From assembly GCA_026874595.1 (NCBI GenBank), contig CM049310.1, positions 4,400,001 to 4,464,000 on the forward strand: a stretch of 64,000 bases of DNA, in the 5' to 3' direction. The notes under the pieces are model-generated. The model made no database searches, was not told the origin of the DNA, and saw only the letters and a program-made list of their open reading frames with translations. Source of the stretch: Sipunculus nudus (lineage: Eukaryota; Annelida; Sipuncula; Golfingiida; Sipunculidae). Shown here piece after piece: positions 33,941 through 46,663 of this stretch; within the stretch, counting starts at the first letter, position 1; every line of letters starts with the position of its first letter. The translations under genes and the position numbers were made by a program.

Positions 33941-34590
33941 AAATGTGTAAAAATTTTAAAAATACAGGTTGCGCCAGCAGTCTGCTGGATCTGATGAAAC
34001 ACTCCATGATCTACATGCATGCAAAGAATCATGGCGATCAATGCAATAGTTTTTTTCAGATACTAGAGCATTTGTATCATATTTTTAGTTATTCTGTGGG
34101 GTACTTACGAGCCCATAGCTCAAAGGAAAAGGGTACCAGAAACATAACTTTCAGGGAGATTTTTCATAGACCTCCCTAGATGTCAACATAGAAGATTCAA
34201 GGTCCAACTGTTATGATTTATGCCCTGTTAACGGATGACCGCAGCATTTGAAAAACTCATAAATAGAGAAAAATGTGTATAAATTAAAAAAAAAATACAG
34301 GTGGCGCCACCAGTCTACAGAAACTGATGAAACACTCCATGAGTAATATGCATGAAAAGAATCATTGCGATCAATGCATTAGTAATTCGGATACTGTAGC
34401 TTTTGTATCATTCTTTTTTTATTATTCCAGGGGCACTTTCTTGCCCCATAGCTTAGAGGATATGGGTAACAGAGACCTAATTTCAGGTATCCAAGGTGAG
34501 TTTTAATGGACCTCCCTGGATATACAGTTAAGTTTCTAGGTCTGACGGTTATGATTTGTGCCTTATTATCCGACGACGGACAAAGAATGG
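33941..34590 (+). repeat. 330-bp tandem repeat, two diverged units
   Basis: Unit 1 starts at 33941 and unit 2 at 34271, both with aaatgtgta. Shared blocks include gatgaaacactccatga, gcgatcaatgca and acctccctgga. Divergence is high, so the duplication or insertion is old. Confidence 0.8.
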
Positions 34591-36266
34591 TCGCTATAAC
34601 TCGGATGACTTTCGGTCAGCTGAGCTAAAAAGGACCGGTCCATAGTCTGTGGATGCAGGGACGAATCCAGTATTTTGAAAATTGGAGTTACCAGCACTGG
34701 TAGATTGATAAGAAAAGTTACAGAAATCCTAAGAATTCATCTTGTCCAGAATTGTGTGGGTCCAAATATCAGGGTTAACTTGGCTTGATGCCCTAAAAAA
34801 AGCCACCCAACCCCCACCACCATACACACACTCACCCACACGCGGATAAACATACGCGCGAGGACCTAGCTTTATCACCGCACTTCCGAGGACCAGCAGT
34901 TCCACTACAGTGAGGAAGAAGTGCTACGTAGATAAATAAAAAACAGTTAAAGACGCATGTATCATCGCACACTTTAAAAAAAAAGGACTGGTTAGACTTC
35001 AGAACGATGCGTTGACTTAGCTCATTACTTGCGAGGACATCCTGGGAGGGCACTCAGTTTATGTCATGTCTTTGTGTCATAGTGCGGACCTACTTATACA
35101 CACACTCTTTCTAACAATCTTGCAAAGCTCTCAATAGATGGCGCTGTCACATCCACATAAAACAAATTTAAAGAGAAACGTTATTTCTGAGGACTTGCAA
35201 GAGACTTCCCCAGCATAGTTTTTCCAGCTTTTTTAATGCTTTTATAATGCCTTAACAGTTTTTCGTTTGCCAGGACCCGTGGGTTAGCCTTCACAGGAAA
35301 ACAAAAATCTGTGGTATGTTTGGTGTGCATTGAATATCGTGGCCTCTTTAGTTCGGTAATACAAACACACAAACACACACACACGCGCGCGCGCGCTTGA
35401 TTCGCTACTGAAGTAGCATTTTTTAAGTTAATTACGATGAACGTTATTATACAACAACAAGGAAACAATTTTTTAAGACAACGGCTAACCTGTCGATAAA
35501 ACACGGGGGCGAATACTTGGAAGGGGGGGGGGGGGGATTCACGACACCGCAGGGTACAGCATTGTTACTATATCACTCAAAGTAACGTTTGTAGTGCGAC
35601 AACTTGTCTCACATATATTGATCGCCAAGAAGATACATTCATTAAAATTTAATTAATTAACCAGGGATGGAAGCAAAGCACACTTTATGCAAAGGGAAAC
35701 TGACAAGCAACGATGATGTATTGACGTACGTAGTCCTTGGGCAACAAACACCTTGAACATTGTCGTCTGCTGATGCGAATTAGGAACCCTTTATAGCGGG
35801 ACCAACAGGAGTCTGTTTGAACATGCCAGTCGTTTCTTACATTCCATACCCCCCTGCAAGTTGCTATAGCTAGAAATCGTTAAGGGACCGCTTTAAGCCA
35901 TGGTCTCCCGTTTGATATCGACGAATTGTAAATTATTGATGAGTAGGCTTTCGCTTGTTTCGTTTACTATTTCCTAATTATTCATGTTTTAATTTCGCTC
36001 TGTCTCTCTAAGAATAAATGACAACAACATAGTCACAAAACGCTATGATTGAAGTTAGCGTCCCTTTTTTTTTTTTTTTTTTTTTGAGAGTTACGTCACT
36101 GCAAACATTTTAACGCCTGTTAAATGTGTAGGCGTAAGACTGTTTTGTCGATCGATCTTAATTCCTGGAGAGTAATGGCAAGGTGCAGGCATACCTTCTG
36201 ACGATTGTGAGACTTACAAGAGAACAGCTGCTTAAATGCAACTTATAGAGCCTCACTCTCCAATAT

Positions 36267-36303
<37 letters not shown>

Positions 36304-38700
36304 TAATACTTTTTTACTCAGTAAAGCAGACAAGTGCTGTTTGGGTCGCACACAAAATTTTCACAAAATAGTTCTCACTTTTCCATGTATCACTTTCGGC
36401 GAGGTATACCACGGAGCCTTCGCTAATGTTACTTATTGTGCTCTTTCCATCATTACATTAAATAATTTTTAAAGGTATAGAAAATGGACTAAATTTTCTT
36501 ATAATTTTATTTGCCGTTTACAGAGCTGAAACGAATTTGTTTTCTGGAAAGCCTGTCAAAAAATGAGTTTTTTTAAATGAGTTTTTCTTATCATTTAGTA
36601 AAGACTAGCTCCTCTTAAGTGTACTCATAATGGAATAATTGTTTGCTCATCTTCCAATGCTTTTTATTCATTTTTTCTTGCCAGTCTTTGCGTTAGATCT
36701 CTAATGTGGGTGAAACTGATCCTTGGTCATTAACTTTCTCAGGTGACAGATTTGCACCTGATGTTTCTTTTGAACGTGACCTAATTTTCAGGGTGTTGTG
36801 CTACTTTTCCCTATTATCCCCGAGCTGCGGAAAACGGGAGAAGTTAGATGATTGCAGATTTAGTTACAAAATAAACTGATTTAAACCATAACGCAAATAC
36901 AAAGGATTTTACTTAAGAAAGAAACTCCGCCAATAAACGTAAAAAAATACGAATAGAAAGCACTCAATTTATTAAATGAGACCATACATATAGAAAATTT
37001 GTTTACTAAATGAAAGGCTAAATTATGAACATATATTTTTAAACGTTAAGCGTCTCGTTATATCCAGATTATCAAGTGAAGATCACCTACATTTCACACG
37101 TTTTAAAAATGCTTGGATAAGGAACACTTGTAACATCGACGTTTCAACATCAAAAAGTGGCGAAGTATAGTTGTATAAATTGACTCATTACAAAAATAGA
37201 CGGGCAACGTTTAAATCAATGACAATATACCTAAAGCCCTTGTATGATTATCTCTTCTAATTCCTAAATGGCTATCGACATGTACCATTTGGTAATTGCA
37301 TGCAGGGATGCGTTACGAAATAATTCACGTATCAAACCTGCTTCCTCCGATCTAAGTGGAGTTTCTAATCTTGCGGGACTGCTAACGTCACGTGACCCCG
37401 GTTCAGGTGATCAGGCGTTGTAGGGGACCAGCCCATGCAGCAGTTATAAACAGATCTATATTACCTGATGAATCTACAATGGAAAAAGTCTCGACTCCTA
37501 TAAAAATGGCGGTATCAAAGTTGAACTATTTAGTATACTTTCAACTGTTTACTTATATAACTGATAATTAAAACTGATAAATGAAAACTAAAACTCCTTT
37601 ACTCTATTAATTCCTTTTTATTTTCAAGCTTTGTGTTTAGCATTTTAAAGTTTCGTCACGACTCTTTTGGGTGCATCAAATAGCAATTCATATTTTAGAG
37701 TACAATATATCAGACCTATATACGTATAAATTTTAAAGAAACAGCGTTTCGTCGGTAAATAACTTACAATACGTTTGTTTTAAAGCATCCATATTTTGTC
37801 TTATTTGGTGTACAAATTCATCATATATGAGTATCCCTTTCTTCACTATCTAGAGCGTGCGCTCGTAGAGGATTACCAAATTCATCTGGCAAGTACAATT
37901 TATTAAAAAACAAGCAACACTAATTATACCTCTACCAAGGGGGTATGTATTTCCCGCGCTTGATTGACAATTATTTTATTATCAGAAGGATTATCCGAAC
38001 AAACTATTTAACCAAAATTTTCTAATCTTTCAGGAGTTGGTGATGGGCCATGCCAGGTCTTATCTAAAATAAATTATGCGAATTCGTAGAGTTTAGTGTT
38101 GGTTGATCTCTGCGTGTGCCCATCTAGTTCGTCACTGAATCGGTGGTTTTACTACTTGCTCTGGCGATCAGCTCTCCTGCCTGACAGAAGGCACTGTCGC
38201 CGCCATCTTGAGGATAACCACAAAGCCTAGCTGATCAGGTTTGGACGACCTCGATACATTTTTGCTGCTTCAGGAAGGTAGCTCGGTGTCACTTTAAATT
38301 TTTTAGTTAAATTTAGTCACCCTCGAAATTTATTACAGGTTTAAAGTTTCTAAATAACGGGTTTTCCTACTGGCTTTATCTACATTTATAGACGGAACCA
38401 AAATAAATTGAAGCACACCGGATGTATAATTGCACCAACCCTAAAATATTAAATTTTTTATTCAAATCATGGCCACACTTTGATGTTAATGCAGCGGGAA
38501 ATTGGCTATCAGACTCATTATTTTAATGAATATGGCTCATTGAGAAACATCACCATATTAAGGCCATTCCATCCGGCGCGTTTTTCTTAATCGAGAACGT
38601 CATTTAGACAAAGTATTGTAATTTTTCTTATAAGTTTTACATTATGTATACTTCATGTTTTCTATGGTACATGCATGTGGCATTGTGTCCATGAACTGGA
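34591..38700. other. intergenic, no gene supported
   Basis: Includes an (AC)(GC) run near 35370-35397, poly-G at 35523, poly-T at 36065-36085 and an (AT)n(GT)n run at 36270-36302. A gtcacgtgac palindrome (E-box core) sits at 37387, but no gene start is tied to it. Confidence 0.4.
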
Positions 38701-38881
38701 AGCATTCACGGCTTTCCGATGGGTAGATGGTATCAACAGAGACCAAAATGGGCCCGTCTATGACGGGACCCACAATCCGTCCGTCCGTTAACGTTAGTGT
38801 CGCCGCGATACCAGAGCTTGGATGGATTTACCCCATAATTACCTACCAACAGATTTTCTCACTCGAGTTCGAGTATGGGCA

Positions 38882-39125
38882 TAATCCATGCATTTTTAAT
38901 GAGGTCAGAGGTCACTAGGCTACATTGTGGTGTCACCGCGATAACTCACCAGGAATATGGTGCATTTCAATGTAACTCATCAGATATATTATCCTTGTTA
39001 TATTATGCCTTAGTTCGGTTCCCAATAAGATCCATGTACATTCAATGAGGTCAGAGGTCACCAGACCTTGGTGGCGTAACTGGCGTTGTGATAACTTGCC
39101 AAAAATCTGATGAATTTTCATGTGT
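38882..39125 (+). repeat. degenerate tandem repeat, ~150-bp unit
   Basis: Two diverged units sharing atgaggtcagaggtcac and a following cg/tgataact segment, at about 38897 and 39043. Confidence 0.55.
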
Positions 39126-39204
39126 GAACCCTAAAACAGGACTTGAAAACTGATGCATGCAGTTTCAATGAAGAAGTTCTTTTTTTTATGATAGGAGCTG
39201 TTTA

Positions 39205-39500
39205 ATTACATAGGCAGGCTTCCGTGGGCTTGTTGTTGAGCACAGGATTCAAAACCGAAGATCGTGAGTTCGAATCTCAGCCACGGAGCCGTGAAATTTT
39301 CAAATTCGGCCCCTACCTGGGGCGAATGCTCCTTAAGCTCCCATTTTTTTTGGGGGGGGGGGGGGGGGGCTTGCAAGGAGAACGATAATACACCCTGTGT
39401 TCGCGGATGCAGTAGTTACCTTGCCTATATGACATCATGATATAAAAACGGGGAGCATGTGTTACCGCCTGGTCACGAAATCGAAAAGCGAAATGTAATT
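39205..39500 (+). mobile_element. tRNA-derived SINE, copy 2
   Basis: tRNA-like head with tccgtgg (39221) pairing perfectly with ccacgga (about 39281) as an acceptor-type stem, and gagttcgaatctca as B box. The body, interrupted by a poly-G run at 39351-39369, resembles the copy at 16143. A SINE head rather than a working tRNA gene, because body similarity continues past it. Confidence 0.65.
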
Positions 39501-42500
39501 CTGAAGTTGTATGGACATGCAAGTTCAGATAAGTTATAAGTATACATTAAAGACGGCTACGGTTACTCCCATTCAAAATTAAAAACAAATACATGATTTC
39601 GTAAGCAGTGTTGGTATCTACATGTATATTAAACCATCATAATCAGAATTACATATTAATATAATGTTAAGAAAATTTGTTGTTATCGTTGAAAGGTCCT
39701 TGAACATAGTAGTAGTAGGATTTATATGAGGCTTTTTGTCAAATTGTTGTAGGTTAAATATGAGGGCCTCACATTTGTCGTTGAAAAGAAACGTATAATT
39801 ATCTAGAAATTCTATATAAAAAAAATCCTAACACTGTAGACACAACATATTATGTAGCTAATATATTATACATAAAAAATGTTGATATTCAACGATTTCA
39901 TTCATTAGTTAAGACGTTAAGGTATTAACGGTATTATACTCCCAAATTATGAATTATTGCAGTGAGGCCATTTGATTTGATTTTAAAGGTAAAGTCCGTA
40001 AAAGTGTTTCTGGTCATAGGTAAAAGTTTCGCCCATGTCTATCCACTTGTCACTGCTCTGTCTGTTTGTTGTATGTTTTACAAATTATTTAAAACCGTAC
40101 TGGTAGAATAAATTCATTGACAAAAATCTTGATGAATAAGCACTTTTTGAGGTGCAAATTATTTTTTAAGTAAACAAGGTCCAGAAGTAAATATAAGATC
40201 TTTTGTATTTGCTTGTACAACTGTAAGGGTAAAGTGAACATCCACTGTGCTGACATCTTGTGTCAGTATTTAGTACTAATAAGATGCCATCATAAAGGAA
40301 ATGATCATGCAGCGTTGGAGCTATAATATACAACTGATTTATGTATAACACTTTGGTACAAGGTTTGCGCTTTGTTTGTGCTGTCCAATGGACGGAGCGA
40401 TTAAACAGGACACACGTCTTTGAGGCCACAGCTGTGCCCTGGTCTGTTAAAAAATCGAACACAAGTGACTAGGACCGGACGTAACATATAAGATTGAACC
40501 CAGGAGTGACTCACGCATGGTCTTGCTGTAAAGATCTGTCTCATCTTCAAATTACATATCTTCTAGCTGGCGTAACACGTCTTCTGTACGACTGAAAACG
40601 GAGATGAAAATTTTTTAAATCAATGTTAGATAATGGCACAGTCAAGGTAGTGATAGCGGTGGTAAGGGGAAACTTGGAAACTTTCTCTGGGAAACTTCTG
40701 CCTCCGATGCTGAACATTTTAAGACAGTTTGATTTTAGGACTAACTCCGTCCTTATATATTTACCGCCCTGACGTGTGAGCGTTTACCATATTATAGTCC
40801 AATATATATATATATATATAAGCCTTCTGAATCGTATTTACGCGGTTACGGTACCCAAGGTGACGCATGGTCCGTTGCAAATATATTTTATGACATATCT
40901 TAGAACTGACCTATAAGTGACACTTAACTCCGCCCACAGTGTCATTAATCTGCATACGTAGCATCCGAATTTAGATGTTTTATAGAAGGGTCGCTGCTGT
41001 GACCCGGTCGTAAGAGATCGCTACTCAATGTAGCCAAAAATTAATGTTTGCAAAATATGCCACCTGGCTATATACCCATTCATAATCTGGCAATTTATCT
41101 AAGGAAATTCTGGTATATTCCTGGAAAAGTTGGCATTTCCATTAGTTTTTAAGCCTTTTACGTTAAGAAGAAGCGGGCAAAAATGATAATTATATTTTCA
41201 AATTTTCAGATAATAAAGTATATGGATAGCTAAACAAATTATAAGATCAATTATATAATATCAAATATGTGGATTATGATATAACGATATTTATAAGTGA
41301 GGGACCTACAACAATAACCGGTCCACTGATGGGAAAGGAGGGACAAAACAGACCGGTAACAAGTGGAGGAATACTGTCCTGGGACAGAAAAGGAAGTGGA
41401 GCACTGTAATAAAAGTTCCTGACACTTCGGTGTCGTTGCAAAACCATTTTTGCCGCAGATATGAACGTATAAGACCACACCATAAAAAGACTGTTCAACA
41501 GAACCATTGCATTTTTAGGTAATAATACTTTTGATGCAGGAGTAAGGAGTCTTCTTAAGTGTTCCTATTTGATGCTTTCAATTTGACCCCTTGAAAATCA
41601 TTACGTGTGTAAATAACGCAAATATGTCTTCATAAATGTATAATTGACAATGGAATAAACTTTGTATTTTTAATGTGCACCATTTCTAGAACGCAATCAC
41701 ATGTTTGTGTCTTTTTCTGTCAACAGGCGATATTTCACATATTTTGTTTGGAAGGCAAATTAAAATTAAATTCATCTTTCGCTACATAAATTATGTACAA
41801 GGGTATTCAGTGACATATTCCTAGGTGTGGCAATGTCTGTTAAAAATATAATTTGGGTCTAGCAAGATGTCATTATATATCAAAAACCATTTCTTGAAGT
41901 ATACAAAGTGGAAACTAATTCCTCATCCATGAGTTTATTGGCGATCAAAAATCACACGTTTAAAATTAACATGTACTAAATTCACATATATACACATAAT
42001 ATATACCCTAATATCTAACAAGAATAAATGTTTACACGCCAAATGTATGTGGCTAAATCAAAAATTAATCAAACCTTCGTGCAAATAATATATTGCTATC
42101 TTCAAGGATCTGCAAGGCACAATTTTATCAGTCACATGCACTGGTTATAACTTTTGGTCATTACTGCATGGACCGCTCTGAAAATCATATTCAGGCGCCT
42201 GTCAAATATAAATAGACGAGGATAATCTTATGCAATTAAGAAAGTGAAATTCTTTACAAAACCCTGGGCCTCTGTGGCCTCCAAGTTATTCGTTCAAGAC
42301 CAAAGATATTTATTTTTTTACAACATCTTAACAATTAGAGATTTAACTGTCTCTGAACGCTTGACAAAGGTGCCTAACTTGTAACATGTATAACTTGTTT
42401 AAATATCTAATGTTTTAGATTGTTTATTTAATAGAATATTATGTAATTTCCAACGAACAGGTTGATGAGCTAGTATTTTTTTTTTTTTTTTTTTTTTTTA

Positions 42501-42720
42501 TTTTGAGATGACACGTCACAGGCTAAGTAACAGACAAAAATCTCCGCCAAGAACAAAAACTACTCTGATGGTATGATCAAATGTGTGCGGTCATTGAAAA
42601 TGTAGTTTCCATATGCATTCTAAAAATTACATGTAGTTTACTCTCCCGTGAAATACCTCAATTCCATTAAATTTCTGCAAAATATCTCCACACACCTATT
42701 TAAAACAGACAAAGATTTAG
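39501..42720. other. intergenic, no gene supported
   Basis: AT-rich; (AT)n at 40803-40820 and a 20-base-class poly-T run near 42478-42498. No domain-bearing frame recognised on either strand. Confidence 0.4.
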
Positions 42721-42722
42721 TC

Positions 42723-42727
<5 letters not shown>

Positions 42728-42780
<53 letters not shown>
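42728..42780. repeat. (AT)n microsatellite
   Basis: About 53 bases of ta/at repeat directly beside the hammerhead-like motif. Confidence 0.95.
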
Positions 42781-42781
<1 letters not shown>

Positions 42782-42803
42782 CTCTGGAGAAAAACAACAT
42801 TTA

Positions 42804-42851
42804 ATTCACAACAGTCTGTTTCACGGGGTGCGACCCGATCATCAGGTGAAT
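42804..42851 (-). ncRNA. hammerhead ribozyme-like motif
   Basis: On the minus strand, in order: ATTCAC, CTGATGA, a stem II with CGGG/CCCG, GAAA, a short stem III (ACA/TGT around a 3-base loop), the GTT cleavage triplet, then GTGAAT. ATTCAC and GTGAAT pair perfectly as stem I. All invariant core residues of the family (CUGANGA, GAA, A-U closing pair, UH) are present. Such tiny-stem-III hammerheads are known from Penelope-like elements and retrozymes of animals. The U-U closing stem II is a weakness. Self-cleavage is inferred, not shown. Confidence 0.65.
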
Positions 42852-43413
42852 GTGGTTAGAATGAAGCTAACGCCGTGGTTTGAAAAGCCGAGACTTTACG
42901 AGATTACGAGATTATGCTTTGTGCGATTCTGGTCGGGGGGGGGGACATGTGAAAGACTGACACTGATCCTATTGTCCTCGGGTGCACAATAGGATTGGTC
43001 GGGGTACACGTGCGAGACTGGAACAAAACAGGGCAGGGCAAAGAGGTTATTTAAGTTGCAAATTTTATATATAATACAAAGATAATACCAGGAAGCTCAA
43101 TAAGCATATTGAACTGATTTCTAATAGGGTCTTGGAAGCAGTGAACATATCAGTAGTATACATATGATAAAAATATGATATGATAAATATACACATATAC
43201 TATGAAAATACACAATATACAAGGCAAATATACAAATATAAAATATAAAAGGCAAATATACTATACTATACTCATACCAAATGCAATCCACTCGGTAAAC
43301 TCACCTTGATGTAGTGGTAACGCCATGTCCCTAATCACTGCAGAGCAGTGAGAGAACAACTGCCTGAACAGGTAAGTCTGCCCAGCGGATCCTCGTTGGG
43401 GGGGGGGGGGGGT

Positions 43414-43448
<35 letters not shown>

Positions 43449-45043
43449 TAATTCCAATTGATGTATTTTATGCATGTACATATACACAATATATAACAAA
43501 TATAGAATCATGGTGAACCAGAGTGCATTTTAATCATGTGATATCTGTCAAAGTGCCTAAATACTTGATTGACACTTAATTTTATATCTCATATTTCTAT
43601 ATTTACCCGTTCACTCTTATTCCATTTAATCTCTTGATGTTTGAACAAAGCGCATTGACACATTCCATTGAACTGCTGTGAATAAGCTTTCTCATTGATT
43701 TGATCACAAAAATAGTCCTTATAATAATTCAAGTAAACTTAAATGGATATCCTTAGGAAATTGCTTAAAAGGCTAAATTGAATAGGCAATTAACATGACC
43801 TGTGCATAGACGAAAGGCCATTGACTGTAAAATGGATTGTTCGTGCGGTGAAGATCTATTGGTCTTTCCTGTGCTTTCAAAATCCTTTTTTTATTCCGTA
43901 ATATGAGATTCAAATTGCTCTCAGATAATGCAGAGACCTTTCAACGCGCGGCGATGACTCTGTTGAGTCAAGTGATCATTATTACGGCGGACATGTCATT
44001 CTTCTCAAATGGATGGGATTTGCTCAAAAGGGCGGGGTATATTTGTACTATGTATTTAGTCCCCCGCCGTAAGGGGAAGGACTAAAAAAATTGGTTCCCG
44101 TCTGTCCCTCCGTCTCCATTCTTTTTTCTAATGTCCCACTTTCCTGATTAAATACTTGGTGAAAGACTATGTGTACCTCCAGGCATTTGTTGTGTGTGTA
44201 TAAATACAAAACTTTACAACATAATTATGAGTATTATTCATCCTAAACACTTAACTTCAAGTTAAAGTAAAAATCATAATACCTATGATTAAGTATTTGT
44301 ATAAACAACACTATAACAGCCTATCATCTGTATGAAACCATTACTGAGAAAATCATATGTCAGAACAAAAATATTTACAACCATTATGCATGCCATGGAG
44401 CAAAGGTTATTGGGGGGTGGGGGGGGGGGGGGCAAGGTCAAAGCAATATGTGGCAAGGCATATTGAACGCCCGTTGATACAAATGTTTTATCTAAGAAGA
44501 GCATGACCACAGCCGGTCAGTGATTAAAAATGTAACAATAACAATATGGCTATGGACGATACGTTATTATGAAGGCTGCTGTGTATCATGTTTCTGAATA
44601 TCTGAGAAATCAGACAGTCAATTTGCAGTACTAAGGGTTTTTATATGTATCGGAAAAAAACTTAAATACAGTTCTATTTTTGTCCACTAAAATGTACTCT
44701 ACTTTCGCTTGCATAAGCCTGTATTTATAAAGTTTTAACTGGATGATGGCCATCTCCATTGATTTTTGTGTGGAGATGATTAAAATAAATAAAACTACAT
44801 ATGGTGTGTTAAATTGCATATAGTATAATATTACATTGATTACACTGGTTCACCTGAAGCAATAATTAAGTTTTGCGTGACTGAAAACTGAAAACGTAAT
44901 TTCAGAGTACACCGATACTTGATTACAAAAGTCTACAAAGAACACCACTGACGGGGTAATTGAAAATTAATTACCATGAATGAAGTGAATGGGTGCAAAA
45001 AGAACATTATAAAAGTTCAATAAAATAACCTGAGCTTTTCTGA
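42852..45043. other. intergenic with hairpin and microsatellites
   Basis: A perfect 10-bp hairpin (42966-42975 with 42986-42995) lies between two ggtcgggg ... agactg repeats. Then (AT)n at 43418-43443 and poly-G at 43398 and 44413. No gene supported. Confidence 0.45.
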
Positions 45044-45049
45044 TTTATT
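45044..45049 (-). terminator. candidate polyadenylation signal for the receptor
   Basis: AATAAA on the minus strand about 300 bases after the receptor stop codon; the nearest clear hexamer. Confidence 0.4.
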
Positions 45050-45353
45050 TCAGGATGGCATATTTATGCTTTTACTTATAATTTTCACTAATAACCTGTA
45101 GTGTAACACATTTCAGGTGTATTCCTTTTTTAATTCTTTTTCTTAGCCTTATCTTAAAAGTAGCTCGGGAAGTGGGATAAAAAATATTTCGCATGACTTG
45201 TATTGTAAACTTTTGCCGTCGTTACAAAACAAATGTATGCACTTTTTTAATTCATATGTATATACGTATTATCACTGATATGATATAAAGTCAGTATACA
45301 TGTGTTTAAACTAAACAGCTCCTCTTGATTTTGTAGTAAACCACTTTTACGAA

Positions 45354-46631
45354 TCAAATTCGTGCATTGGAGCTGACAACCGCCACAGACGGCACGTTGG
45401 TACTACCAGTGTTGCTTGTCTCTGCGCGTGGCGCCGCCTTCTTGCCGCATCCCAAAGCCTTCAAGAGACTGAGTCGAAATGTCGGCAACATGAACGTGTA
45501 GATGAAAGGATTAGCCACACTATTTATAGTAGTGACCAGCAGGCCGGCAACTTGGATGGGATGGCCGATCGAATAGTTCACGTGACCCCAGTAATACAAC
45601 ATGTACATGGAGTTGTCGAAGCCCAGGGCTACCGCAAAGATGCTGATAACAATAATTGCCATTTTTGTGATCTGTCTGGAGGCTTTGTCGATGGTCTTGG
45701 TGGAGCCATGTTTGTCCATCTTCTTACTCTTCACGAGTACACGAATAATCATGACGTAGAGCACAATAAAGATTATACACGGTATCATATAGTTAGTGAC
45801 GTACCATATGATAGAGTAGGCGTTGAAGAAATTTTTCATGTGCACTGTGTCGTAGGCGAGTTCATAAACGCAAGCTTTGTCTTTGTATCTCACTTCAAAG
45901 AGCGTTGGCGGCACGCTGGTCAGGAGACTGAAGATGTAGACGCCGACCAGTGCGTAACCGAAGTGGCCTTTACGCACACGCATGTAACGCAGTGGCTCAC
46001 ACACCGCCAGGTAGCGCTCGATGGTAATAAGTACCAGATTCTGAACTGACAGAGACACAAACATCCAGAAGAACCCTTGACTATGCCACACATGACAGAG
46101 GAAATAGTCCAGCCATTCCACGTGCGTCTTCCAACCGAAGGGTGGTACCTGGAACACCACGAGGAGCAAACAGACGATGGCGTCCATGATGGACTGGTGT
46201 TTCAGGAGGAAACTCAAAACATGGGAGAAGATACCTTGCTCACGATAGAGCGTGTACACCACAACTATATTAGCGACAAAACCGATACCCGCCAGGGTCA
46301 ACTGGATGTAGTTTGCGATTTCCCGCCAAAGAACAAATTCTTCTTCTTCTGCTTCCTGTCCCTGCCCGCCATCTTTGGTCACATGAGTGGTGTTTGTCCC
46401 GTTTGATGTCCCGTTTATCTCTTCGTATTGTGTTGGTACGATGTTGGTTTGTAGGTCTGGGGTGGCATTAATTGGCCCACTCGTCATTTTGTTACTGGTG
46501 ACGATTGACTCCGATGAGAATGAAACAGATGCGTCACTGACGGAGCTAGGATGCTGTGTCATATTCTCCTTGGCAACGGTTCCACTCAACACAGATAAAA
46601 ACACGCAGATGAACGCAGTGACGATCGCCAT
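45354..46631 (-). CDS. class A (rhodopsin-like) G-protein-coupled receptor, 425 aa
   Basis: A single-exon coding region, ATG at 46629-46631. Residues 1-20 form a hydrophobic leader (FICVFLSVLSG). Residues 21-105 are Ser/Thr-rich and acidic, with sequons at N23, N55, N73, N77 and N80. Seven helices follow. TM1 holds N121, TM2 D150, ECL1 C179, TM3 ends ERY (205-207), ECL2 C254, TM5 P284, and TM7 carries NPFIY (374-378). These are class A landmarks and support a plasma-membrane receptor coupled to G proteins. TM6 (about 323-345) lacks the usual CWxP motif and has no proline at that point. The C-tail is short with CGKKAAPR. The ligand is unknown; it resembles orphan or peptide-type receptors expanded in lophotrochozoans. 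A splice acceptor (ttctttacag) lies 32 bases 5' of the ATG. Confidence 0.93.
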   Translation of the reverse strand: MAIVTAFICVFLSVLSGTVAKENMTQHPSSVSDASVSFSSESIVTSNKMTSGPINATPDLQTNIVPTQYEEINGTSNGTNTTHVTKDGGQGQEAEEEEFVLWREIANYIQLTLAGIGFVANIVVVYTLYREQGIFSHVLSFLLKHQSIMDAIVCLLLVVFQVPPFGWKTHVEWLDYFLCHVWHSQGFFWMFVSLSVQNLVLITIERYLAVCEPLRYMRVRKGHFGYALVGVYIFSLLTSVPPTLFEVRYKDKACVYELAYDTVHMKNFFNAYSIIWYVTNYMIPCIIFIVLYVMIIRVLVKSKKMDKHGSTKTIDKASRQITKMAIIVISIFAVALGFDNSMYMLYYWGHVNYSIGHPIQVAGLLVTTINSVANPFIYTFMLPTFRLSLLKALGCGKKAAPRAETSNTGSTNVPSVAVVSSNARI

Positions 46632-46663
46632 GGTAGTGGGAGTGATTTTCGACGTGACGTATC
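46632..46663 (-). other. 5' UTR segment of the receptor exon
   Basis: Minus-strand acceptor ttatatcttctttacag ends at 46664, leaving 32 untranslated bases before the ATG. Confidence 0.6.

Noticed and set aside
39222-39288. Functional tRNA gene
   Set aside because: The acceptor stem and T-arm look tRNA-like, but similarity to the copy at 16143 continues beyond the tRNA part, as expected for a SINE head.
42648-42992. 114-codon + frame with Tyr-Ile repeats
   Set aside because: It is a translated (AT)n microsatellite running into the antisense side of the hammerhead motif.
45552-46406. Long + strand frames across the receptor (165 and 109 codons)
   Set aside because: They are antisense shadows of the receptor coding region and show no domain.
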